NCBI GenBank assembly: GCA_030533325.1
Contig: JAUNJJ010000006.1
Coordinates: 17,560 to 81,559, forward strand
DNA from: Oscillospiraceae bacterium
GTDB taxonomy: Bacteria > Bacillota > Clostridia > Oscillospirales > Ruminococcaceae
Direction: 5' to 3'
DNA length: 64,000 bases
The notes beneath the pieces were generated by a model. The model was not told the DNA's origin and made no database searches. It was given only the letters and a program-made list of their open reading frames with translations. The translations under genes were made by a program, and so were the position numbers. Position 1 is the first letter of the stretch, and every line of letters begins with the position of its first letter. Below, in pieces: positions 1-7,275 of the stretch.

Positions 1-498
1 TATACCTGTACCTGTTCCGGAGGCTTCCTGTGTTGTGGAATCCGAACTGAATCCCCAGAAGTTAAATGACGGCTGCTGGTATTCAAAAACTGAAGTTACA
101 CCGACGACAGAAGGAAGCACCTTACGATAAATAGCCTGAGTCGAAAGTGTTTCACTCTGAGGCATAATATTTATAAGACTGTCTGAAGTAAAATTCTCTT
201 TTTCAAGAGGTTTTGTTTCAGGTTCTTCTTTTTCTTCTTCCTTAGGCGGAAGCTTCTGATTTTTTTCAGTGCTTATAACCGACTTATTACCCGTAAACGG
301 GATACCGTTTTCATCTATATATTTGTATCCGGCAATGGAACCGGCGGAAACTGCCACCATACATATAATCATGAGAAATGCCTTAGCTGCCTTCGGCATA
401 CCCTTCTTTTTCTTTTCAGTTACCTGTGCTGCATTTTCAGGACCTTTGTGTTCATTATTCTGTGAATCAGGATTATAGGTGTAATTGTTCTCGTACAT
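1..498 (-). CDS. HtrA/DegP-like membrane serine protease, N-terminal part only
   Basis: Reading the minus strand from an ATG at 498 gives 166 codons that stay open to the window edge, so the C-terminal part is missing. AAAGGGG about 8 nt upstream is the ribosome site. Residues 1-38 are polar and cytoplasmic, 39-60 form one membrane anchor, 61-115 are a Lys/Glu-rich linker, and from about 120 the sequence reads AIYRKVLPSVVGVTS and ends GTGTGI, the usual opening of a DegP/HtrA (S1C) protease domain. The catalytic triad and PDZ domain would lie outside the window. Known members degrade misfolded or surface proteins outside the membrane. A second, complete HtrA lies at 12083-13378. The family call is fairly secure although the catalytic residues are not visible. 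Confidence 0.75.
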   Translation of the reverse strand, partial: MYENNYTYNPDSQNNEHKGPENAAQVTEKKKKGMPKAAKAFLMIICMVAVSAGSIAGYKYIDENGIPFTGNKSVISTEKNQKLPPKEEEKEEPETKPLEKENFTSDSLINIMPQSETLSTQAIYRKVLPSVVGVTSVFEYQQPSFNFWGFSSDSTTQEASGTGTGI

Positions 499-710
499 AT
501 TTAAGACCCCTTTATCTTTATTACTGTATTTTATTTTAAACTTTTATGTGATAGTTGTATGATAAGCGACAGAAATCTTTTTCAAAGCTGTATGTTACTT
601 GATTACCTATTTGAAAAATGTTATAATTATAAATTATAAGCATAAAATTTATTTTTATACTGCAGAATACAAATTTTATACTGCATAACAAAAAGAAAGG
701 AGTGTTTCCA

Positions 711-2039
711 GTGACAAATATTCCTGAGCAGGTAAAAACCGCCCTTGAGCTGCTTTCAGAAGCGGGATACGAGGCCTATATTGTCGGAGGATGCGTGCGT
801 GACTACCTTCTTGGCCGCATTCCAAATGACTACGACATTACAACAAATGCACTGCCGGAAGAAACACTTAGAGTTTTCAAAGACTACCGATGCATCAGTG
901 TCGGAATTAAACACGGTACAGTTGCTGTAATTATAAATAAGATGCAGCTTGAGATTACCACATATCGTATAGACGGTGAATACAGCGACAAGCGTCATCC
1001 CGAATCGGTTACTTTTTCATCAAGTCTGCGCGACGATCTTTCAAGGCGTGACTTCACAGTAAACGCAATGGCATGCAGCAGCAGCGGAAAAATTGCTGAC
1101 TGTTTCGAAGGACAGGAAGACCTTAAAAACAGGGTAATCAGATGCGTCGGAGATGCTGCTGTGAGATTTGACGAAGATGCACTCAGAATAATGCGTGCAG
1201 TAAGATTCGCCTCCCAGCTTGATTTTACTATTGCAAAGGAAACCGAAGAACAGATTTTCGCACTTAAGGATACCCTGAAAATGATATCTGCCGAAAGACT
1301 TCGTGTTGAACTTGACAAACTTCTCTGCGGAAAAGCAGTTTACCGTATTCTCACTGAATATCACGAAATCCTGGAAGTATTTATTCCGGAAATTGCAGAA
1401 ACCGTAGGATTTGACCAGTGCAGCAAATATCATGCATATACAGTATGGGATCACATAGCAAGATCAGTTATGAACGCCGAATGCATACCGGTAATAAGAC
1501 TTACCATGCTTCTTCACGACATCTCAAAACCGGAATGTTTCAGACTCGATGAAGAAGGCGCAGGACATTTTAAAAAACATCCGGAAAAGGGTTCCGGCAA
1601 GGCAGAAAAAATACTAAAGCGTCTTAAATATGACAACAGAACAATAAAAACCGTCACTACCCTTATAAAATATCACGACTTCAAATTCAGAAGAAGACAG
1701 GACGTAAAGCGCATACTTTCCATAACCGGAAAGGAGATTTTCGATATGCTTCTCATGGTCCAGTATGCAGACGGTGCATCAAAGGACGGCGCGTGCGGCA
1801 GACAGCTCAATGACCTGGAGTGGGTTCGCCGGACTGCAGGGGATATAATCGAAAAACACGAATGTCTCAGCATAAAGGAACTTGCCGTTAACGGAAATCA
1901 GCTTATGGAAGCCGGATTTTCCGGAGCACAGCTTGGACATATGCTGAATCTTATGCTTGAAGAAGTAATCGAAGACAGACTGGAAAACAGTTTTGAAAAT
2001 CTTATGAAGTTTGCAGATGAACACCGGAATGATATCTGA
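711..2039 (+). CDS. cca: CCA tRNA nucleotidyltransferase with HD domain
   Basis: Adds or repairs the 3' CCA end of tRNAs using CTP and ATP; neither tRNA gene in this window encodes CCA, so the enzyme is needed here. The N-terminal poly(A)-polymerase-like head shows GGCVRDYLLG and then NDYDITT, which carries the metal-binding DxD-type acidic pair, followed by RRDFTVNAMA and EDALRIMRAVRFA (class II nucleotidyltransferase motifs). An HD-type region (RLTMLLHDISKP) follows. I chose the GTG at 711 rather than the one at 702, because AAGGAG at 697-702 overlaps the 702 codon but sits 8 nt before 711. The product is 442 residues, normal for a Gram-positive CCA enzyme. It stands alone, with a terminator just after it and a convergent gene beyond. 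Confidence 0.93.
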   Translation: MTNIPEQVKTALELLSEAGYEAYIVGGCVRDYLLGRIPNDYDITTNALPEETLRVFKDYRCISVGIKHGTVAVIINKMQLEITTYRIDGEYSDKRHPESVTFSSSLRDDLSRRDFTVNAMACSSSGKIADCFEGQEDLKNRVIRCVGDAAVRFDEDALRIMRAVRFASQLDFTIAKETEEQIFALKDTLKMISAERLRVELDKLLCGKAVYRILTEYHEILEVFIPEIAETVGFDQCSKYHAYTVWDHIARSVMNAECIPVIRLTMLLHDISKPECFRLDEEGAGHFKKHPEKGSGKAEKILKRLKYDNRTIKTVTTLIKYHDFKFRRRQDVKRILSITGKEIFDMLLMVQYADGASKDGACGRQLNDLEWVRRTAGDIIEKHECLSIKELAVNGNQLMEAGFSGAQLGHMLNLMLEEVIEDRLENSFENLMKFADEHRNDI

Positions 2040-2045
2040 CATGTC

Positions 2046-2085
2046 AAAAATACGGAAACATCCTGAACAGATGTTTCCGTATTTT
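2046..2085 (+). terminator. Intrinsic terminator after cca
   Basis: A near-perfect stem (AATACGGAAACATC pairing with GATGTTTCCGTATT) followed by a T run lies 6 nt after the cca stop. A-rich flanks on both sides mean it could also serve the convergent regulator gene. Confidence 0.85.
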
Positions 2086-2098
2086 TCGTTCTGTGCTG

Positions 2099-3103
2099 TT
2101 ATATCTTCCTGACATTTTCCGTGGACTGACGGCATACAAGTCTGTGGTTAAGAAATACCCTCCCCTTGTTATTTCCTCCGGTTATGTTTTCTATAACAAG
2201 CCTTGATACCGTTTTCCCGATTTCGAAACACGGCTGTTCAACAGTTGTTATAGAAGGCGTGTACATCTCAGTCATACTTATATTATCGAATCCGATGACC
2301 GAAAATTCTCTTCCGATATTAATGCCGGTTTCCGTACCTTTTTTTATAACTCCGGCAGCAAGAAAGTCAGAAACTGCAAATACAGCGGTTGGTTTGTTTT
2401 CCATTCTCATAAAGTATTCCACTGCCTTCATTCCGCTTGTATAATCGTATGAATCCCTGAAGATATATTTTTCATCAAACTCAATATTATGTTCCTTAAG
2501 AGCACGGATATAACCGGCTTCTCTCTCAACAGACGAAGGCGCTCTTCCCTCTGTTGACACCATGCCTATTTTTCTGTGACCTATTGAAATAAGATAGCTC
2601 ACCGCATCATAAGCTGCTTTTTCATTGTCAATTGTAACAGTCAGTACGTCTGAATTTTCACGCGGCTCGCAGCACAGCGCAATGCAGTACTGCTCTGAAA
2701 GTTCCTTCAGAACGGCATCATCAAGTACAGTGCCCATAAGAACAGCTGCATCAACTGTCCTGTTTCTGAGCATTCCCAGAAGACGTTCCTCGTGAGGCCG
2801 GTAACTGTTTGTTGTGCTCATAAACACATCATATCCGTAATTGAGAGCCTCAACCTGCATCCCGTGAAGGATCTCACTGTAATATGTGTGCTCTGTGGAA
2901 GGTATAAGGGCAAGTATAACATTTGTTTCACGCTTTCTGAGGTTTCTGCCAAGGAAATTAGGCCGGTAATTAAGTTCCTTTATAGCCTCATTTACCTTTT
3001 CTGCAGTTTCAGGAGACACTACAGCACTGTTATTAAGTACCCTCGAAATAGTGGCAACTGATACTCCCGCCAGTTTTGCAACATCTTTTATTGTAGCTTC
3101 CAA
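2099..3103 (-). CDS. LacI/GalR-family transcriptional regulator
   Basis: 334 residues, standard for the family. The N-terminus is a classic LacI helix-turn-helix (TIKDVAKLAGVSVATISRVLN) with the hinge region around NYRPNFLGRNLR, followed by a periplasmic-binding-protein-like effector domain (about residues 60-334). Translation starts at a TTG (3103) with GGAGAG 6 nt upstream. Such regulators usually sense a sugar and control carbohydrate genes. Its divergent neighbour is the first CBM22-containing membrane gene at 3437, so it may control that block; this is inferred from position only. The shared 333-bp intergenic region holds AAAAC...GATTA near-direct repeats around 3147-3186 that could be operator sites, but no strict palindrome is evident. 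The effector cannot be named from sequence. Confidence 0.9.
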   Translation of the reverse strand: MEATIKDVAKLAGVSVATISRVLNNSAVVSPETAEKVNEAIKELNYRPNFLGRNLRKRETNVILALIPSTEHTYYSEILHGMQVEALNYGYDVFMSTTNSYRPHEERLLGMLRNRTVDAAVLMGTVLDDAVLKELSEQYCIALCCEPRENSDVLTVTIDNEKAAYDAVSYLISIGHRKIGMVSTEGRAPSSVEREAGYIRALKEHNIEFDEKYIFRDSYDYTSGMKAVEYFMRMENKPTAVFAVSDFLAAGVIKKGTETGINIGREFSVIGFDNISMTEMYTPSITTVEQPCFEIGKTVSRLVIENITGGNNKGRVFLNHRLVCRQSTENVRKI

Positions 3104-3351
3104 ATTTTACTCTCCATTCTGTATATTTTATATCATATATCGCACCCGAAAACCGTGATTATTACAGATTCTAAAACGATTACATTACTTTACTTATATT
3201 ATATCAGATTCTGTCAGGAAAATCAACACAGTATCATGCGACAGGGAAATGTATAAAAATAAGATTTCAAAAAAATCATAAAAAAGTGATGAATTTATAA
3301 TTATGCTGTAAAAATCATATAATTGCTGTCAGTTTTTACTTATTATGTATA

Positions 3352-3380
3352 TAGACAAGTTTACACAAAAATGATATACT
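3352..3380 (+). promoter_or_regulatory. Promoter of the first CBM22 membrane gene
   Basis: TAGACA (3352-3357), 17-nt spacer and TATACT (3375-3380) preceded by TGA, an extended -10. A second TATAAT overlaps at 3380-3385. The rest of the 3104-3436 divergent region is AT-rich, with no gene visible. Confidence 0.6.
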
Positions 3381-3436
3381 ATAATGAGAATGTCTTTAAG
3401 TATGTATTTATACTTTTGTAAGGTGGAAATTAATTT

Positions 3437-5311
3437 ATGAATTTTAAAAAACTTATACCAGGAATAATTCTGGCACTGTCTTTATCATTGCCGTATACGG
3501 TGACCGCAGAAACTGACAACACAGTTCCTGATGATACACCTGTTTATGCTGATGACTTTGAACTTGAAACCATAAACGGCTGGAGTGTCCTCGGCGGTGT
3601 TGGTACGATGTCAATCGACACTTCAAGAAAACATTCCGGCAATTCCAGTCTGAATATTACGGGAAGAGCCAATACATTCAATGGTCCGTCAATAAGTCTT
3701 GACAAAATTTTTGAATCGGAGGAAACATACCGTATTGAAGGCTGGGTATACCACGAGAGTTCGAAAAAAGAAACTATTAACTGTACACTCAGATATGCTG
3801 ATTCCGTAAATGTAAACACTTATGAAGGTATTGCTGTTATTGAAGCACCTCCTTCATCATGGGTTCATTTTGAGGGTACAGTGGAAACTCCGGAAGATCT
3901 TACTTCTACACTTCTTTACTTCGAAAGTCCGGACGCAAGCCTTGACTATAATATAGACGACATAGCCATTTACGGAAAAGCCCCTGAAAATGCTGTTTCC
4001 GAAGACAAAAAAGGCTCCGACATCGTTTCAAGCTACAAGTTCGACTTTGAAAGCGGATTCGGTGACTGGATACAGCGAGGAGACACACGCATAATCAGAA
4101 GCAATGAACAGCAGTGTACAGGGGACTACTCAATCCTCTCAACAAACAGAGAAAAAAGCTGGAACGGTCCTACTGTTTCCATCGATGGTGTTGAGCGAGG
4201 CGTTGAATACACATACGAAGCCAATGTTCTCTATACTGAGAAAAAAGCTGATGACTCCCACCTCTTCATGCTTCAGGTTCAGTACTCATACAACGGAAAT
4301 GAAGTATACGATCTTATCGGAAGTGCTGAAGTACAGAAAAATGTCTGGACAAAGATTAAAGGCACCCTTGTCATTCCCGAAGGTGCTGCAAATGTAATGC
4401 TTTACGTACAGACGGATAACGTTGAAGACGGTGTAACCCCGACTTTAACAGACCTTGTTTCTTTCTACATAGATGACGTATCGGCTGTAAGAAGCGACCT
4501 TATTAATCCCAAAAAGAACATCGTATATATATTAATTTTTGCCGGAATAATTGCAGCACTTATCATTCTTATTGTCATAATTGCAAAGTCACTCTCCCAG
4601 AGTTCAGATGAAACAAATGAAGAAGAAAAAGAAGAACTTGATTCTGTCAGCAAAGTGATAAATTCACTTGAAAACAACAAGCCTGTTCTGCCGGCTAATT
4701 CCGGAACAAAAACTGTAAACAATACTGCTGATACAAAAAATGAAAACAAACCGGCTGAAGCAAAGAAAGAACAAGAAGATAATTCAGCTAAACCTTCAGA
4801 CAACAGCAAAGAAAAGCAGAACAAGTCAGTTTCCGGTAACAGCAGCAGTTCTTCATCAAAAAAATCAGGAAAGGAAAAGAACAAAAATTCCTCATCAGGA
4901 AAACCGGCACAAACCGAAAACAATAAGTCTGAAAAATCCGTTTCCGGAGACAAGAACAAAAAGTCCGGCTCTTCTTCGGAAAACGTTAAGAAAGATTCAG
5001 ATAATTCTGTAAAACAGTCTGAAAACAAAAAAACGGATACAAAGGAAAAAGCAAAGTCAGAACCAGCTGAAAGCAAATCAGCAGGCAGCAAAGACAGCAG
5101 TTCTGAAAATAAAGAAAAGGTCTCCGTCACTGAAAAAAGCAGCACTACTGAAAAATCGGCAGAAAAACCGGAAAAATCCGAATCACCGGTTTCAGATGAC
5201 TCAAGAGCAAGAGATATATTCAACATTGAAACCTTCTCATATGATGAAGGAAACACGCAATACGATGAAAACTCTGATGATCCGCTTGAAAATCCATTTG
5301 AAGGATTCTGA
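3437..5311 (+). CDS. Membrane protein: two external CBM22-like modules, one TM helix, Lys/Ser-rich cytoplasmic tail
   Basis: 624 residues. A signal peptide (1-24) precedes two CBM22/CBM4_9-type beta-sandwich modules (about 37-181 and 198-350). Both show the family pattern: FExG...W near the start, a HSG.SSL/GDYSIL strand, NGP, TYR/YTYEA.V, then ESPD/QTDN...F.IDD at the end. One membrane helix (361-386) follows. Residues 387-590 are low-complexity, rich in Lys, Ser, Glu and Asn with no detectable fold. The last 35 residues are acidic/aromatic and end NPFEGF. The external half is paralogous to the next two genes, which have a GGDEF domain where this one has its tail. The topology implies outside carbohydrate binding and an inside tail. 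The tail could dock partners or DNA, or be a spacer; I cannot assign a function. RBS AAGGTGG lies about 10 nt before the ATG. Confidence 0.85.
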   Translation: MNFKKLIPGIILALSLSLPYTVTAETDNTVPDDTPVYADDFELETINGWSVLGGVGTMSIDTSRKHSGNSSLNITGRANTFNGPSISLDKIFESEETYRIEGWVYHESSKKETINCTLRYADSVNVNTYEGIAVIEAPPSSWVHFEGTVETPEDLTSTLLYFESPDASLDYNIDDIAIYGKAPENAVSEDKKGSDIVSSYKFDFESGFGDWIQRGDTRIIRSNEQQCTGDYSILSTNREKSWNGPTVSIDGVERGVEYTYEANVLYTEKKADDSHLFMLQVQYSYNGNEVYDLIGSAEVQKNVWTKIKGTLVIPEGAANVMLYVQTDNVEDGVTPTLTDLVSFYIDDVSAVRSDLINPKKNIVYILIFAGIIAALIILIVIIAKSLSQSSDETNEEEKEELDSVSKVINSLENNKPVLPANSGTKTVNNTADTKNENKPAEAKKEQEDNSAKPSDNSKEKQNKSVSGNSSSSSSKKSGKEKNKNSSSGKPAQTENNKSEKSVSGDKNKKSGSSSENVKKDSDNSVKQSENKKTDTKEKAKSEPAESKSAGSKDSSSENKEKVSVTEKSSTTEKSAEKPEKSESPVSDDSRARDIFNIETFSYDEGNTQYDENSDDPLENPFEGF

Positions 5312-5347
5312 AAAAAATCTGACCAGGAATGTCCTGGTCAGATTTTT
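5312..5347 (+). terminator. Intrinsic terminator
   Basis: AAAAAATCTGACCAGGA / TCCTGGTCAGATTTTTT hairpin directly after the stop codon, followed by a T run. Confidence 0.88.
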
Positions 5348-5395
5348 TCGTTAAAACTGACAGATATTTTTGAACACTATGTTGCACAATGAGTA

Positions 5396-5424
5396 TAGAC
5401 ATCAGTTGCATTAAATGGTATAAT
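5396..5424 (+). promoter_or_regulatory. Promoter of CBM22-GGDEF gene 1
   Basis: TAGACA (5396-5401), 17-nt spacer, TGG-TATAAT (5419-5424, extended -10). It closely resembles the promoter at 3352, including the TATAGACA context, so the two genes may be co-expressed from separate transcripts. Confidence 0.7.
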
Positions 5425-5458
5425 ATAAATACAAAATTAACTTTGTATGGGGAAAATT

Positions 5459-5482
5459 ATGAACAGGGGGAATAATCCATGA
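5459..5482 (+). other. Possible seven-codon leader peptide overlapping the next start
   Basis: ATG at 5459 opens a seven-codon frame (MNRGNNP) whose TGA overlaps the ATG at 5479 in an ATGA arrangement. A GGGG-A tract lies about 6 nt before its ATG. The frame runs through the purine-rich Shine-Dalgarno of the receptor gene, so if translated it would couple or mask that start. It may be chance. Confidence 0.3.
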
Positions 5483-7143
5483 AAAAATTATTAAGTACAT
5501 TTACCGTCATCACTTCTTTGTTTCTTTCATGTCTGAGTCCGGTGCTGTCTCAGAATTATGCAAGTGCAGAATCTGATGACGTTATTTTTTCGAGTGATTT
5601 TGACGACGGAAATATAAACGAATGGTCAGTCTTCGGAGGCAGCGCAAAATTAAGTCTCGACACAAGCGTAAGTCATTCGGGTGAAAACAGCTTGAGAGTA
5701 ACGGACAGAAGTGAAGCTTATCACGGACCGTCATTAACTGCAGATTCCTTATTCACTCCGGAAAAGGTATACAATTTTTCCGCATGGGCGTATCAGAAAA
5801 GTGATTCTGTAAAAACACTTCTCTGGACACTCAAATATGTCGACTCTGTCGGTAAAGCGGAGTATATGCAGATTGCAAGTTCTGACCTTCAATCCGGAAC
5901 CTGGACGTTGCTCACCGGAACAATCACAATACCTGAGGATTCCGTTTCATATCTTATGTACTTCGAATGTGCCAATGCAACAGTTGAATTCTGCATTGAT
6001 GACGTGGTTATCACTGGTGACAGAAACAATATCGAAGAGCGCGGAACAGATAAAAAAGGTTATCTTTATTCATTTGACTTTGAGAGCGGCAACGAACTGT
6101 GGAGTCCCCGCGGAAACAACAGCCTTGTACGAACAGACGAATACAGCAATACCGGATCACACTCCATATACGTGACAAACCGAGCCCAAACCTGGAACGG
6201 TCCTACAGTAAATATTAACGATGTGAAACGTGATACCGAATATTTCTATTCGGCTTATGTAATGTACAACGGTGAAGAATATGAAGACAGTCACGACTTC
6301 CGTATGGAAGTTCAGTATAACCTGAACGGAGAAACGGTATATCAGCTAATCAGAGAGCAGAATGTCAAAAAACACAAATGGACCAGAATTGCCGGAACCT
6401 ATACAGTTCCTGAAGGGGCGGCAGATGTATCGTTTTATCTTCAGACTGCAAATATAGAAGATGAGAACAACTATACAGTAAACGATCTCATGTCATTCTA
6501 TACCGACTCAGTAATAATCTCTGAAGCATCAAACATTCACAAAAAAACAGCCATAATTGTATTTGTTGTATCAGTAATCTCAGTTGTACTCCTTCTTATC
6601 CTGAGGTATATTATTCTTATTTTTGCAAAAAGAAGTAAAAAGAAAAAAGCTGCACTTAACTCTATAACCAAAGATGCTATGACTCAGTGTTACAACAGAA
6701 ATGCCTATGAAAAACGCATCGCAGAACTTGAAAATGACAGTGAAAAGTGTAAATCTCTTTACTTTACACTTTGTGATGTAAACTTTCTCAAGTACATTAA
6801 TGACAACCACGGGCACGAAAAAGGCGATGAAGCTATTACACGATGTGGTCAGATGCTTATGGATGCGGTAGGCAGTGACGGAATGGTATACAGAACCGGC
6901 GGCGACGAATTTGTCTGCATTTCATCCAAACCTGTTCATGAAAAGATACGTGATGCCATTGAACGTGAATCTGCAATTGACCAGGGATATCCTTTTGCTG
7001 TAGCTTCAGGTTTTGCTGAGTATGATCCTGAACTCGACACAGACAAGCCTGATATAAATGTAATTATTGAACGTTCAGACAAAGAGATGTACATCAACAA
7101 ACAGGAAATAAAATCTAAAAATCCAGACTACTCAAGAAAGTAA
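5479..7143 (+). CDS. Putative carbohydrate-sensing diguanylate cyclase (CBM22x2-TM-GGDEF)
   Basis: 554 residues. Signal peptide (1-30), two CBM22-like modules (about 35-182 and 195-348), a membrane helix (356-384) and a GGDEF domain (about 395-545). The GGDEF core is intact: metal-binding D433 in CDVNFLK, the INDNHGHEKGD guanine-binding stretch (441-450) and GGDEF at 474-478. The second acidic residue of the usual DxD is Asn, a form I also know from other Firmicutes GGDEF proteins. The RxxD product-inhibition site expected just before GGDEF is absent (GSDG in its place), so feedback inhibition is unlikely. Known GGDEF domains make c-di-GMP from two GTP. With the CBMs outside and the GGDEF inside, the simplest reading is a receptor linking xylan or glucan binding to c-di-GMP. 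Ligand and activity are inference. It has its own promoter and terminator. Confidence 0.88.
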   Translation: MKKLLSTFTVITSLFLSCLSPVLSQNYASAESDDVIFSSDFDDGNINEWSVFGGSAKLSLDTSVSHSGENSLRVTDRSEAYHGPSLTADSLFTPEKVYNFSAWAYQKSDSVKTLLWTLKYVDSVGKAEYMQIASSDLQSGTWTLLTGTITIPEDSVSYLMYFECANATVEFCIDDVVITGDRNNIEERGTDKKGYLYSFDFESGNELWSPRGNNSLVRTDEYSNTGSHSIYVTNRAQTWNGPTVNINDVKRDTEYFYSAYVMYNGEEYEDSHDFRMEVQYNLNGETVYQLIREQNVKKHKWTRIAGTYTVPEGAADVSFYLQTANIEDENNYTVNDLMSFYTDSVIISEASNIHKKTAIIVFVVSVISVVLLLILRYIILIFAKRSKKKKAALNSITKDAMTQCYNRNAYEKRIAELENDSEKCKSLYFTLCDVNFLKYINDNHGHEKGDEAITRCGQMLMDAVGSDGMVYRTGGDEFVCISSKPVHEKIRDAIERESAIDQGYPFAVASGFAEYDPELDTDKPDINVIIERSDKEMYINKQEIKSKNPDYSRK

Positions 7144-7151
7144 TTTTTCTG

Positions 7152-7187
7152 AAAATCCCCCTTGTACATTCAAAAAGGGGGATTTTT
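7152..7187 (+). terminator. Intrinsic terminator
   Basis: AAATCCCCC / GGGGGATTT stem with a 15-nt loop and a T-rich tail, 9 nt after the stop. Confidence 0.85.
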
Positions 7188-7201
7188 ATATAATGTGCAT
7201 A

Positions 7202-7231
7202 TTGACTATATAGCCACGTTGGTGTTATAAT
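7202..7231 (+). promoter_or_regulatory. Promoter of CBM22-GGDEF gene 2
   Basis: TTGACT (7202-7207), 18-nt spacer, TGT-TATAAT (7226-7231, extended -10). Confidence 0.72.
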
Positions 7232-7275
7232 ATAACCAGCATTATACCGAATTGATAAGGGAGGTGGGAAAAAAT

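Noticed and set aside
4465..5256. Long open frame on the minus strand opposite the Lys/Ser-rich tail (263 residues)
   Set aside because: It is the mirror of a low-complexity coding stretch, giving a Ser/Phe/Leu-rich nonsense protein with no ribosome site.
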